Made by a program: the position numbers and the translations under genes. The notes below the pieces were generated by a model. It searched no databases. It was not told the DNA's origin and saw only the letters and a program-made list of their open reading frames with translations. A DNA stretch of 64,000 nucleotides, from contig NZ_JAHVAA010000014.1 in the NCBI RefSeq assembly GCF_019264485.1, forward strand, positions 248,001 through 312,000. Direction: 5' to 3'. The stretch comes from Sediminibacterium sp. (GTDB lineage Bacteria > Bacteroidota > Bacteroidia > Chitinophagales > Chitinophagaceae). Position 1 is the first letter of the stretch. Each line of letters starts with the position of its first letter. Positions 26,278 to 35,109 of this stretch are shown piece after piece.

Positions 26278-26970
26278 TTATTTAAATACCGTATCTGCTA
26301 TACCTTTATTAATGGCATAACTCGAATAAGTAATTTCCACTCGTCCTTTTTTATTTCTCAGCTTCTGTTCTTCTGTCAGCGGCTTTTCATTGTCATCAAA
26401 TTCAAGTGTGAGCCCTTTAGGTAATTTATAATTTTTAGTATTAAAACTAAAAATCACTTTATCGGGTAAACCGTAAGAAGCAAATTTCCCATAGCTCATT
26501 TCAATTTCATAAGTACCATTTTCTTTGGTGGTAGATACGGCCTTTTTAATGAGCAGATTAGCTTCATCAATATACATGGTTGTTAACACCACTTCGCTGT
26601 TTTCGTTGGTAGGTAACATTTTTACAACGGTTGTTTTTACACCCCCTACAACAGCTTCTCCAGCTGCCAAAGCCACGAACTCATCAGTTGTTACGAGTGA
26701 ATTCATATTAACTGAAACACCACCTTTCGGAAGAAGAGAAATACCACCATCTTTTTTCAGCTTGAACTTATTGGGTTTTTTATAAAAAATTTTCACTTTG
26801 CCGATTGGTGCTTTAATAAATGCAACATTCGTTTTCATTTTCCCATCGGCTTCATAGTCGTTTACCTGATCAAGTTTAGCTTTTACTTTCATCACCAATG
26901 CCGTTGCATCCTGACCTGAAGCAGAGAGAGCGAATTGGAAAATAAAAAACAGTATGACAATTTTCTGCAT
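26278..26970 (-). CDS. LolA-like outer-membrane lipoprotein carrier family protein
   Basis: The 230-residue exported protein has a Sec signal peptide (residues 1-20, ending SASG). The mature part has the LolA/LolB-like beta-sheet pattern, with KVKIFYKKPNKFKLKK early and TMYIDEANLLIKKA in the middle. True LolA carries lipoproteins across the periplasm; this is a divergent relative, so the cargo is uncertain. It lies downstream of the ABC-2 permease on the same strand, with ten bases between, which suggests a joint envelope function. Confidence 0.7.
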   Translation of the reverse strand: MQKIVILFFIFQFALSASGQDATALVMKVKAKLDQVNDYEADGKMKTNVAFIKAPIGKVKIFYKKPNKFKLKKDGGISLLPKGGVSVNMNSLVTTDEFVALAAGEAVVGGVKTTVVKMLPTNENSEVVLTTMYIDEANLLIKKAVSTTKENGTYEIEMSYGKFASYGLPDKVIFSFNTKNYKLPKGLTLEFDDNEKPLTEEQKLRNKKGRVEITYSSYAINKGIADTVFK

Positions 26971-26980
26971 GGTATTTCTT

Positions 26981-27856
26981 TTAACTTAAAATATCTTTTT
27001 TTCTGAATACCATAATAGCTCCAGATACAAATAGGATGATATGAATAAATAGCACAATGGCTGAATTAAGTATCCGTTCCTTATTCTGAATACTGCCCAG
27101 AATAGCTTCATTAGACTCTGTTACCTGTATATCAAAAAACTCTTTCCAGCTAATCATATGGGTAGTAAAGAGGTAGGGTTTTACGATATTAAAAACCGGA
27201 ATATTCATGGTACTCAGTATGGTCAGAAATATAATTACACTCATGGTAGCCACAATAGGGCCAATAGAGTTTTCAGCAAATACCGACAGAAAGAAGCCCA
27301 ATGCAGCAACTGTTGTCATAGCCAGTGCTGCAAAAAGAAATGCACCAATATATCTCCAGAATACGTCGTTCTCTTTTAATAAGACTACGTAGTTACTTTT
27401 CATCAGGAACATATCATCTGTTCCAAAAATCCACATACTTACAAATAATGCAAGAAAAGCAAGCCATACCAATAACAGTAATGTATAGATGGTTGACGCA
27501 ATAAATTTTGCCAGCATAAAAGAAGTGCGGCTATAGGGTTTTGAGAGCAATACCCTGAGTGTGCCCATATTGGCTTCTCCCGAAATCATATCTGCTGCAA
27601 TTAACGCAATCAGTAATGGCACATGTACCAGTAATAATTGCAACATTATATAACAAATCAGGTACCCATTAAGGACATTTCCATCAATTTCAAGCGTTGA
27701 ACCAATATCGTTCAACATAAAATCTACATAAGTCTGCCCATCTACTTTCAGTCCAAACTGAATGAGTACAATCAATGCTGTAATAGCAGCGAAAGCAATA
27801 TAGGTTCTTGGCCTTCTGAATATTTTGTACAATTCAATATTAATGAGTGTGCGCAT
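26981..27856 (-). CDS. ABC-2 type transporter permease
   Basis: The 291-residue membrane subunit has about six helices and the ABC-2 signature region MISGEANMGTLRVLLSKPYSRTSF. It partners the ATPase encoded just upstream; the reading frames overlap by 17 bases (27840-27856), a strong sign of translational coupling. Substrates of such two-gene exporters range from antibiotics to lipids and cannot be read here. Confidence 0.92.
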   Translation of the reverse strand: MRTLINIELYKIFRRPRTYIAFAAITALIVLIQFGLKVDGQTYVDFMLNDIGSTLEIDGNVLNGYLICYIMLQLLLVHVPLLIALIAADMISGEANMGTLRVLLSKPYSRTSFMLAKFIASTIYTLLLLVWLAFLALFVSMWIFGTDDMFLMKSNYVVLLKENDVFWRYIGAFLFAALAMTTVAALGFFLSVFAENSIGPIVATMSVIIFLTILSTMNIPVFNIVKPYLFTTHMISWKEFFDIQVTESNEAILGSIQNKERILNSAIVLFIHIILFVSGAIMVFRKKDILS

Positions 27857-28766
27857 GTTGTCCTGATGTTACCTGTAAAAAATAATCTTCCAGCGAATGA
27901 CGTGGCTGTAAGGAAAGTAGGGGAATCTGCATTTCTACCAGGTCTTTATGTAAGCCAGGTATCTGATTCCTATGGAGCTTGATCAGCAAAGCACCTGTTC
28001 TTCTTGGCTGAAGGTTAGCCGCCCATTTACTTTCCTGTAATTGTAATAAAGCAGCTTCATTGTTTAATGTTTCCAGTTCAACCAGTGTTTGTGAGGGATC
28101 GAAGAGATCTGCAGCCGCACCTTCCACCAGTTTACTTCCTTTATCAATGATCAGTACCCTGGTTGCTATCTGTTCAATTTCATTCAACAGGTGCGATGAT
28201 ACCAGGACGGTTTTATTAAGGTCACGGCTCAAATGACGAATCAGGTTTCTGATATCCGCAATACCTTGTGGGTCAAGTCCATTGGTGGGTTCATCAAGAA
28301 TAATCAGTTGGGGGTCATGGATCAGCGCCACCGCAATACCCAGTCTTTGTTTCATTCCCTGCGAAAATGTTTTCACTGTATCTTTTGCTCTGCCTGCCAG
28401 ACCTACCATTTCAAGCTGTTGCATTAACTGCTGGTCGGTAGGTTTCAATCCACTCAGACGGGCAAAAATGCGAAGGTTTTCAATGGCGCTGAGGTATTTG
28501 TAAACATCAGGTTTTTCAATCACGGCTCCTACCTGTCTGAGTATTTCAGTCCTGTGGGTGTTAAGGGGCATACCAAATAATTCGATGGAACCGGCAGTTG
28601 GTTCAATCAGGGTAAGTAACATCCGGATGGTAGTGCTTTTACCGGCTCCATTCTGACCGAGGAATCCGTACACATCACCTTCGTTCACGGTAAAAGATAA
28701 ATCCTTTACGGCAGTGAGGTTTTTAAATGACTTGGTTAATCCTTTTACCTGTATAATTGATTGCAT
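27840..28766 (-). CDS. ABC transporter ATP-binding protein
   Basis: The 308-residue protein has Walker A GQNGAGKST, the signature FSQGMKQRLG (in place of LSGGQ), Walker B LIILDEPTNGLDP and the switch His in VLVSSHLLNEI. This arrangement is typical of the CcmA/DrrA-like class of ABC-2 exporters. A C-terminal regulatory extension of about 80 residues follows. It leads a three-gene unit with the permease and the LolA-like protein, and lies after the regulator/membrane-protein block on the same strand. Confidence 0.94.
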   Translation of the reverse strand: MQSIIQVKGLTKSFKNLTAVKDLSFTVNEGDVYGFLGQNGAGKSTTIRMLLTLIEPTAGSIELFGMPLNTHRTEILRQVGAVIEKPDVYKYLSAIENLRIFARLSGLKPTDQQLMQQLEMVGLAGRAKDTVKTFSQGMKQRLGIAVALIHDPQLIILDEPTNGLDPQGIADIRNLIRHLSRDLNKTVLVSSHLLNEIEQIATRVLIIDKGSKLVEGAAADLFDPSQTLVELETLNNEAALLQLQESKWAANLQPRRTGALLIKLHRNQIPGLHKDLVEMQIPLLSLQPRHSLEDYFLQVTSGQHAHTH

Positions 28767-28781
28767 GTATTACTATAACAC

Positions 28782-28789
28782 CAAAAGTA
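28782..28789 (-). promoter_or_regulatory. Candidate -7 box for the ABC exporter operon
   Basis: TACTTTTG on the minus strand fits the TAnnTTTG consensus, 16 bases before the ATPase ATG. No TTTG is seen at the expected spacing upstream, so the call is tentative. Confidence 0.4.
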
Positions 28790-28831
28790 CTGCGGAAGTT
28801 TGGGAGATAAGCAGAAGAAAAAGTGAAAAGC

Positions 28832-28912
28832 TGGACTATGGTCTAATAGACTATAAACTTCCCTACTATTCAAATCTGACATCCGAGATCCTACATCCGA
28901 CTCCTCACCCCC
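28832..28912. repeat. Composite remnant of CCATGG and ATCCGAC units
   Basis: 28832-28853 holds GGACTATGGTCTAATAGACTAT, a partial CCATGG-family palindrome. 28876-28904 holds CATCCGAGATCCTACATCCGAC, units of the ATCCGAC family. It fills the gap between the ABC ATPase start and the end of the winged-helix regulator and looks like a degraded composite element similar to 24198-24256. Confidence 0.65.
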
Positions 28913-29195
28913 CTACTTTCAGGTACTGTTGCAAAGCCTGTACATAGGCTTCAAATGCCTCTATGCCTTTGGGGGTGATCTTACAGGTTGTTTGGGGATA
29001 ATTGTCTTTAAACTGTTTAGTTACTTCAATATAACCAGCATCCTTCAGTTTCTGGACCTGCACGCTCAGGTTACCTGCTGTAGCATTGGTTTTTTCGCGG
29101 ATAAAAGTGAATTCCGCTTCTTTTACACCAATAAGCAGGCTTACGACGGCCAGTCGTAATTGTGAATGTAATATGGGATCCAGTTCTTTAAACAT
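28905..29195 (-). CDS. Winged-helix transcriptional regulator (ArsR/MarR-like, single domain)
   Basis: The 96-residue protein is one winged helix: LHSQLRLAVVSLL, then EAEFTFIREKTNATAGNLSVQVQKLKD as the recognition part and a wing before GIEAFEAYVQAL. This matches the small regulators that accompany ABC exporters and membrane-protein cassettes in Bacteroidota. Its start overlaps the end of the upstream membrane-protein gene by eight bases, so it is translationally coupled. It probably represses or tunes this block. Confidence 0.85.
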   Translation of the reverse strand: MFKELDPILHSQLRLAVVSLLIGVKEAEFTFIREKTNATAGNLSVQVQKLKDAGYIEVTKQFKDNYPQTTCKITPKGIEAFEAYVQALQQYLKVGG

Positions 29196-29874
29196 GCTTT
29201 CGCTGTTGGGCCAGGTATTTTCTTCTTAAAATAATGCCGGGAATAAACCAGCAGATGATGGCTGCCGCACCACCCAGCAACCAGTCGTATTCTGAGCGGG
29301 TAAAACAGGAGCAGATAAATAATCCATAAGCAATAATAGCACCGAATAACATGGGTTTAAACTGTTTTACAATACCTGTTACCAATGTAGGAAAGGCATA
29401 AAGCAGTATGAATAAAGAATAGAAACTGGGCGGAAAAGGTTTTAGTATCTCATCGGGTTTACTGCCATCGAGGTAATTTTTTGTCATTTGCCAGCCTTCC
29501 TGTTGAATGATATCAGCCGTTACACCTGGTACAATTGATTGGTAAAAGTTCAAACCAAATATGCTGATACCAAAAACAAGCCATACGGTATTGAGGGCGT
29601 CATCTTCATATTTTTTTACCTGTGTTGATCGTTTTTCCCGTACCGATATAACGATCTGTGGTATAATGGCCGCCAGTACAATCAACCAGATATCAAATCC
29701 TATATTAAAATCGTAAGTCCTTTGGAAATAAGTCAAAAAAGATGCAATAGCCACCACTGTACCCCATAGCAGTGAACCGATACCTGTTTCATGGTAGCTG
29801 CCTTTGGCCTTGCGGATCATATTGGTAATGAGGTCCAGGCTTTCCTGTTCCGTCATTTTTTTTTCATCTGCCAT
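29188..29874 (-). CDS. Multi-pass membrane protein of unknown function, paralogue of the next
   Basis: The 228-residue protein opens with a conserved cytoplasmic segment (SLDLITNMIRKAKGSYHETG) and then has about six membrane helices; it ends in a basic tail. The upstream gene has the same layout and a similar opening, so the two are paralogues, possibly a heteromeric pair. Family members in Bacteroidota regularly sit beside this type of winged-helix regulator. Function is unknown; partner to a regulator is inference from context. Confidence 0.75.
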   Translation of the reverse strand: MADEKKMTEQESLDLITNMIRKAKGSYHETGIGSLLWGTVVAIASFLTYFQRTYDFNIGFDIWLIVLAAIIPQIVISVREKRSTQVKKYEDDALNTVWLVFGISIFGLNFYQSIVPGVTADIIQQEGWQMTKNYLDGSKPDEILKPFPPSFYSLFILLYAFPTLVTGIVKQFKPMLFGAIIAYGLFICSCFTRSEYDWLLGGAAAIICWFIPGIILRRKYLAQQRKHV

Positions 29875-29877
29875 GAT

Positions 29878-30489
29878 TTATTGCTTTTTGGTATTATGTC
29901 TGATTCGTAATAAATGGCCGGGTATGATATAACTAATCAATATCGCCAACGCACCAATCAGTAACTGGTTGGCGAAATTAAACTTAATAGATACGGCAGC
30001 AAGGATAAAATTTAGTATTCCACCGATTACCAATGGCCGGAACCTGATGAGTTTACCACTCACGAAAGTGCCGATACCATACATGAGTATATAGTAGGTA
30101 AAAGCAGTTTTCCAGGCGTCTGAGATAACATTAATAAATACCATTACAAAAAAAGCCATCCCTATGGCAATCCAGAGAAAGCCCAATGCTTCTTCAATAT
30201 AGGTTGTTGATTTTCTCTTTCTGGCCTGTCTTGTGCTATAAACTGCTGAAACGATACCGCCCAATGGCATGGTCAACCATACAAAACTATGATATGGGTA
30301 TTTGAAGCAAACCATCAGTACATATTCCACCACACAGCATACAAAAACCAGCCATCCCCAAAACAGTAAATAAAAACTGTCTACAGCAACAGCATCTTTT
30401 GTTTTGCTGATCATGGATTTAATCAACTGAAAACTTTCTTCGGGAGAAAAATCTTTTCCCTGTTCGTTATCTTGTACTTGTTCAGACAT
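29878..30489 (-). CDS. Multi-pass membrane protein, paralogue of the neighbouring gene
   Basis: The 203-residue protein starts with an acidic cytoplasmic segment and the SFQLIKSMISKTKDAVAVDS block, which parallels the downstream paralogue. About five or six membrane helices follow, and the end is basic. Three bases separate it from the next gene. No catalytic motif is visible. The shared motif before the first helix could be the contact site for the regulator, which is speculation. Confidence 0.75.
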   Translation of the reverse strand: MSEQVQDNEQGKDFSPEESFQLIKSMISKTKDAVAVDSFYLLFWGWLVFVCCVVEYVLMVCFKYPYHSFVWLTMPLGGIVSAVYSTRQARKRKSTTYIEEALGFLWIAIGMAFFVMVFINVISDAWKTAFTYYILMYGIGTFVSGKLIRFRPLVIGGILNFILAAVSIKFNFANQLLIGALAILISYIIPGHLLRIRHNTKKQ

Positions 30490-30494
30490 GGCAG

Positions 30495-31160
30495 TTATTT
30501 TTGGGTAGACACAACATATTTCCGGATAAACTGGGTAATAAAGATACTACCAATTACACTGGGTAATAACCATAATATCCACTGCATTTCAATCTGTACG
30601 TTTACTACCAGGAATGCAGTGTATGAGGCAATCATGGCGCCCATCATACGAACTATATGACTGTACATCCATGAGGTTTTGATAGTGGTACGACCCATAA
30701 ATAGTTTTGCATCGAGCAGCACATAACTCAAACAGATGCCACCAAAAACACCCGGTACAATACTAAACATATAACCATTCAATAATCCTTTTACAGATTG
30801 TATCAGCAGGAAAATGGCAAACAACAATCCGAAAACAGTAATCAGGTAATCAGTTAACGGGATTTTTACAGGTATCGTCTTGAATTTACGTTTTAAAATA
30901 ACAATCCTGTACCCGGTAAGAATCATGTATAATGTAAAGCCCCCTACAGCAAAAAGAAAAAGGTTTTCATGACCGGGAATCCGGCTCAATACCAATGCAC
31001 TGAGCGATGCAGTGAGCATGCCCCAAAAGAAAACAATACCCGATAACAGATGTGGCTTTGATCCTTTCTTTACTGATGCGGCAATGGTACCGGCAATTAA
31101 CCCGGTACCACCACCTGCAATATGAAGCATCAATAAAACTGAAAACAATTGATCCATCAT
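30495..31160 (-). CDS. Multi-pass membrane protein (DUF2306-like)
   Basis: The 221-residue protein has about six membrane helices. It carries His residues in LLMLHIAGGGTG (first helix), KPHLLSGIVFF (second) and MYSHIVRMMGA (fifth), a pattern reminiscent of DUF2306 proteins. It is the first gene of the four-gene regulator block (spacing 5, 3 and -8 bases). The function is unknown and the family label is weak. Confidence 0.6.
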   Translation of the reverse strand: MMDQLFSVLLMLHIAGGGTGLIAGTIAASVKKGSKPHLLSGIVFFWGMLTASLSALVLSRIPGHENLFLFAVGGFTLYMILTGYRIVILKRKFKTIPVKIPLTDYLITVFGLLFAIFLLIQSVKGLLNGYMFSIVPGVFGGICLSYVLLDAKLFMGRTTIKTSWMYSHIVRMMGAMIASYTAFLVVNVQIEMQWILWLLPSVIGSIFITQFIRKYVVSTQK

Positions 31161-31208
31161 TTAAAGTTATTGGAACAGTTGTGTAGTTCCATGAGTTTAC
31201 AAATCAAA

Positions 31209-31835
31209 TTACTGACAGGCAGCTAACAATTGTGTAGCCTGATCTTTACCCCATGTGGGATGTATAGGAGATGCTGGTTTAAAACTCCCAAACAGTTCCA
31301 CTGCTTTTTCAAATAATTTTTTTGCCACAGCCTTACCTCCGCCAAATGCTTCCGGTGTGTTCATCAGTGTTTGTCCATCCAGCAAGTAAATTCTTGGATT
31401 GGCAGCATCTATTTTCCTGGCTTCTGCGAGGGCGTTACCGGCTTCTGTGCCATAAGTCTGCCAGCGCGACATAGGATCAACCGTCATTTGCTGAATGGCA
31501 ATCATTTGACGCATGCAATAGGTTTCTGCATTTCTTTCGAGGGCCTCTGCTTTGCTTAACAGATCCTTACTTTTTTCCGCTACTTTATCTTTATCGGCTT
31601 TAGGGTTCATCCAGCCTGTTAAATGATTGGCATAAGCAGCGTAATAATAAGGCAGCCATTTATCTTTTTCTGCATCTGCAATTCTTTCAAAAAAAGCCGA
31701 TGCCGCTGCCATGTCTTCCACAGATTTTACGGCAGCAAATTGCTCCAGCCCTTTTTGCATACCTGTTTCATACTTAGTTTGCGCCACTAACTGACCGGCA
31801 AATAACATTGATAAAATAATGATGATTTGTTTCAT
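31209..31835 (-). CDS. Secreted TPR-like protein of unknown function
   Basis: From the ATG at 31835 the protein has 208 residues with a Sec signal peptide (MKQIIIILSMLFAGQLVAQ). The mature part is helical and alanine-rich, with segments like AAASAFFERIADAEKDKWLPYYYAAY that resemble tetratricopeptide helices. The final part (GGGKAVAKKLFEKAVELF) is another such hairpin. The longer in-frame start at 31877 lies within a repeat and is rejected. It is probably periplasmic; partners are unknown. Confidence 0.7.
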   Translation of the reverse strand: MKQIIIILSMLFAGQLVAQTKYETGMQKGLEQFAAVKSVEDMAAASAFFERIADAEKDKWLPYYYAAYANHLTGWMNPKADKDKVAEKSKDLLSKAEALERNAETYCMRQMIAIQQMTVDPMSRWQTYGTEAGNALAEARKIDAANPRIYLLDGQTLMNTPEAFGGGKAVAKKLFEKAVELFGSFKPASPIHPTWGKDQATQLLAACQ

Positions 31836-31848
31836 ACAATTGATTTTT

Positions 31849-31940
31849 GATTTTTTGATCTTTGATTTCTTGTGCAAAAGACTCCTTTTGAGATTTCTCT
31901 CTTGCAGCTTATTTCTTATTTCTTGTTCCTTATTCCTTAT
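31849..31940. repeat. Direct repeat copy A plus TTATTTCT-unit run
   Basis: 31849-31910 shares ordered blocks (TTTTTTGATCTTTG, CAAA.GACTCCTT, GAG.TTTCTC, CTTGCAGCTT) with 32217-32278 in the same orientation. It is followed to about 31940 by units like CTTATTTCTTATTTCTTG. Related GACTCC and AAATAAG units appear at 60961-61022. Together the two copies bracket the 2TM gene. Confidence 0.8.
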
Positions 31941-32203
31941 TTCCTGTTCTTCAACTTCTCATACTCATTCGCAGCACTCAAAAATTTACTGCCATGGTAT
32001 GCGTGAAAATACTGGAAGGCAAGTCCAACACCCCATCCTAATATTGGCCAGATGGGCCAGAAATAGGGGTGGTCTCCTGGAGAGAAAAACCAAATCCCTA
32101 CAAGGAATGTATTTACTACAAAATAGCTGAATACCCCCCATTTAAAACCGGCTCTTGCTTTTGCAATCTGCCAGAGTTCTTCATCGCGTTGTTCGTTGTT
32201 CAT
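31937..32203 (-). CDS. 2TM domain protein
   Basis: The 88-residue protein matches the 2TM domain: an N-terminal amphipathic segment (DEELWQIAKARAGFKWG), two membrane helices (about 24-40 and 50-63) and a short basic end (AANEYEKLKNRK). The family is common in Bacteroidota, sometimes fused to LytTR regulators; here it stands alone. The gene is bracketed by 60-base direct repeats, so it may be a unit that can be lost by recombination. Confidence 0.85.
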   Translation of the reverse strand: MNNEQRDEELWQIAKARAGFKWGVFSYFVVNTFLVGIWFFSPGDHPYFWPIWPILGWGVGLAFQYFHAYHGSKFLSAANEYEKLKNRK

Positions 32204-32216
32204 AAAATTTATTTTT

Positions 32217-32278
32217 TATTTTTTGATCTTTGTCCAAAGGACTCCTTCGGAGGTTTCTCGATTTCTTTCTTGCAGCTT
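32217..32278. repeat. Direct repeat copy B, GACTCC family
   Basis: This is the second copy of the 60-base block at 31849-31910, lying between the 2TM start and the TonB-dependent receptor stop. It contains a small nested palindrome GACTCCTTCGGAG(G). The CCAAAGGACTCC core is also found after dnaB at 60977-60989. Confidence 0.8.
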
Positions 32279-32283
32279 GTAGC

Positions 32284-34488
32284 CTATAAATTGTTATTAA
32301 TTGCATCCTGTCTCCTGTCTACACCCCAGCTCAGGAAAACACCGAGAAAGAAAAACTGTGGTGCAGGTGGCGTAATGGCTTCTTTTCTTGCGCCATTATA
32401 AGAATAGTTATAGCCAAATACCTGTTTGCTATTCAGCACATTGGTTACTGAACCTACTATTACCGCATACGCTTTTCCTAAAGAAGTGAGGTAGTTAAAA
32501 CTGAAACCCAGGTTATGATAATCCATGGTTTTTCCCTGGTCGGCGATTATAAATTGTGCACCACTCTGCTGCAGGTTGTAATAAGGCCGGCCTGTTGCAT
32601 AGGAGTAGGTGAAGTTGAATCCTGTATTGATTTTGCTGATAAAACGTTTCATCACAAATGATGCTGTATGATTGGCCGCAAATGTGGGTTGCAGTTCTTT
32701 AGGGTAATTGAGGAAATCGCGCTTGGTATCGAGATAAGAATAACTCACCCAATAATCGAGGCCTTTGAATGTTTTTTTATCTCTCCAGAACAATTCAATT
32801 CCTTTTGCATCACCTGCACCTGCATTGTTCATAACCGGATAGGTTTTAACCAGACCATCATACTTTTTATAGAATGCCTCAATTCTAAAGGTTTGCAATG
32901 TGGTATTCTTGATATAGTTGGCGATATAGTGTGTTGCTTTTGAATAACCGAAATTGGTTGTGCTATACAGATATGTGTTTTCCGGCTTCTGATAAAACTC
33001 ACCATAAGCAACACTCATCTGCGCACCTTTACCTGTTTTATAGGCCAGCGACAAACGAGGTGCGATATTGGCTTTGTTGATCAATGATGAATGTTCAAAA
33101 CGAGCACCTACTTTAGCAGCCAGGTCATTGGTTATATAAAGATCAGCTTCAGAAAATAAGGCTTTGAAATGATCGGGTAAGAGCGCTTTAAAATTATTGA
33201 ACGTGCTTCTGTTATAGAAATACATGTATTCACCACCAAAACGTATTACACTGATCCCACTTAAACGTTTATCAAATACAGCTTTTACCTGCGACAAATC
33301 GGAACGGGTATTGATGTTGAAATTGCTGTTATCGATCCAGGGCTGACCCGTTGTTACTTTCTGGTTCTGCTGGTTTTGAATTTGCTGATCAATTTTATTT
33401 ACATCGATGCTGTAACCCAGTCCCAGATTCATTTTCCAGCCATTACCCAGGTTATCTCTCCAGCTCAGGTTATGGTACCAGTTAAGGTTATTCAGGCCAA
33501 ATGCATTTTTAAGGGTGGGGTCATCGATATTGGCCCTGCGTAAACCAAGATCACTTGAGCCAAAAGTGCTGTAGTATTTTACCATACCACCTGTTTTGGT
33601 TTTGGTGCGGAAGTTCAGGTCGGCTGTATGAAAGTCAGGCATTCTGAAATATTCCGGTTGTTGTTTTACAATACCGAAGTACGCAGCCAGGTTAGTGTAA
33701 CCATAATTACCACCCCATGACGATTTTTTATCTTTCGCTACTTTCTGCAGACCAGCACCCAGCAACAATGCAGATATGGACGCAGAAACTTCTGAACGAT
33801 CGGGTATATCAATACTCTCCATGATAAGTGCTGAAGAAAGTGCCTGGCCATATAAAGCTGAATAACCACCTGTACTAAAAATGGTTCCTTTAAATAAAGC
33901 TGGTGCAAAACGACCCCTTGATGCGATATCGGGAACACTTGCCAAAAAAGGATTATTCACCAGTGTTCCATCAATAAATTGTTTGGCTTCATAACCGGCG
34001 CCACCGCGAACAAATAAACCTTCCTGTTCACCCACCTGTTGTGCACCGGGTAATGTTTTTACCACGGCCGAGATATCGGCATTGGCACCACCCGTTGTAT
34101 ATACATCCAATGAACTCAATACGGTGGCTGCTTTTTTCTTATCGCCTGCTTCAAAACTTCCGGCGGTAACGGTTACTGCTTTTAATTCGCTGATTTCTTC
34201 TTTCAACACAAAATCAATACTGATGATTGTGGTGTCGATAGTAACTTCCTGTTCTACCGTTTTATTACCCATATTGGTAGCCACAACCACCTGTTTGCCC
34301 TTCTCATAGGTTTTAAAAGAGAAATGACCCGTTGAATCTGATACGCCGCCATCATATGATCCTTTTACCACGATATTGGCGCCTGCGAGTATGCGTCCTT
34401 TATGATCTTTCACAGAACCCGTGATTTTTACCTGCGCCCCAGCCAGAAAGGGTACCAGTATCAGCAGGGCTATTATGCTTTTTTTCAT
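32284..34488 (-). CDS. TonB-dependent receptor with carboxypeptidase-like regulatory domain
   Basis: The protein (734 residues from the ATG at 34488) has a signal peptide (MKKSIIALLILVPFLAGAQ), then a carboxypeptidase-regulatory-like domain (VKITGSVKDHKGRILAGANI), a plug domain and a C-terminal outer-membrane beta-barrel. The plug shows the VKTLPGAQQVGEQEGLFVRGG block. No SusD partner is adjacent, so it is not a classic Sus pair; substrates could be metal chelates or other ligands. It has its own strong promoter. The longer start at 34539 would cross the promoter and is rejected. Confidence 0.93.
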   Translation of the reverse strand: MKKSIIALLILVPFLAGAQVKITGSVKDHKGRILAGANIVVKGSYDGGVSDSTGHFSFKTYEKGKQVVVATNMGNKTVEQEVTIDTTIISIDFVLKEEISELKAVTVTAGSFEAGDKKKAATVLSSLDVYTTGGANADISAVVKTLPGAQQVGEQEGLFVRGGAGYEAKQFIDGTLVNNPFLASVPDIASRGRFAPALFKGTIFSTGGYSALYGQALSSALIMESIDIPDRSEVSASISALLLGAGLQKVAKDKKSSWGGNYGYTNLAAYFGIVKQQPEYFRMPDFHTADLNFRTKTKTGGMVKYYSTFGSSDLGLRRANIDDPTLKNAFGLNNLNWYHNLSWRDNLGNGWKMNLGLGYSIDVNKIDQQIQNQQNQKVTTGQPWIDNSNFNINTRSDLSQVKAVFDKRLSGISVIRFGGEYMYFYNRSTFNNFKALLPDHFKALFSEADLYITNDLAAKVGARFEHSSLINKANIAPRLSLAYKTGKGAQMSVAYGEFYQKPENTYLYSTTNFGYSKATHYIANYIKNTTLQTFRIEAFYKKYDGLVKTYPVMNNAGAGDAKGIELFWRDKKTFKGLDYWVSYSYLDTKRDFLNYPKELQPTFAANHTASFVMKRFISKINTGFNFTYSYATGRPYYNLQQSGAQFIIADQGKTMDYHNLGFSFNYLTSLGKAYAVIVGSVTNVLNSKQVFGYNYSYNGARKEAITPPAPQFFFLGVFLSWGVDRRQDAINNNL

Positions 34489-34508
34489 TGCTCGTTGTTT
34501 TGACAGAG

Positions 34509-34540
34509 CAAACATAGAATAGTTTATTTTATAAACCAAA
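34509..34540 (-). promoter_or_regulatory. Bacteroidota-type promoter of the TonB-dependent receptor
   Basis: On the minus strand, TTTG (34540-34537), a 20-base spacer and TATGTTTG (34516-34509) match the sigma-A consensus of Bacteroidota fully. The -7 box lies about 20 bases before the ATG, so the leader is very short. Confidence 0.8.
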
Positions 34541-34673
34541 TTATAAATGAAACTTTTCTATAAAAAATTAACTTATTGATTATCAACACTATAAAGAATA
34601 AAGAAGCTTTCTAATGATACAGATGAGGGAGAGATCACTCCTGGTAATTGTAAATGGTATGGTAAAATAAAAG

Positions 34674-34997
34674 CTAAATATGCTCAGCTGCCCATTTCTG
34701 TATCGCGGAAAATACAGGTTTAAGGTTTTTTCCCATTGCTGTTAAACTGTATTCAACCGTAGGTGGTACAGTAGCGTAAGCTTTCCGTTTAATAATACCG
34801 TTGGCCTCCAAAGACTTTAATTCTTTTACCAGCATTCTTGTGTTGATACCTTCGATGGCTCTTTCCAGTTCTTTAAACCGCTTGGTACCATCCATCAGGG
34901 TATAGAGAATGGCAAAAGCCCATTTACCCCCAATAAGATCAAGTGTACTTCTGACCGGGCAGGCATTTTCTTTCTTAACGATTTTTTTACTTTTCAC
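34674..34997 (-). CDS. HxlR family transcriptional regulator
   Basis: The 107-residue winged-helix protein has the HxlR hallmarks: a Cys in NACPVRSTLDLIGGKWAF, the recognition part RFKELERAIEGINTRMLVKELKSLE, and the wing IIKRKAYATVPPTVEYSLT. The single N-terminal Cys is typical of redox or electrophile sensors in this family. It is divergent from the pirin gene, with about 110 bases between their starts, so it probably controls pirin and perhaps itself. A TACATTTG at 35061-35068 on its strand could be its -7 box. Confidence 0.92.
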   Translation of the reverse strand: MKSKKIVKKENACPVRSTLDLIGGKWAFAILYTLMDGTKRFKELERAIEGINTRMLVKELKSLEANGIIKRKAYATVPPTVEYSLTAMGKNLKPVFSAIQKWAAEHI

Positions 34998-35109
34998 AAC
35001 ACATTGTTTTACAATAACACTTTACAAGATGTTACTACTGTACATAAGTGTAACTACTTGCAAATGTAAAGCAACGCACAGATATTTGCTTTCTATAACG
35101 ATAAAACAA

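Noticed and set aside
34909..35109. N-terminal extension of the pirin gene
   Set aside because: The upstream frame overlaps the divergent HxlR gene and its promoter; the ATG at 35110 gives the standard pirin N-terminus.
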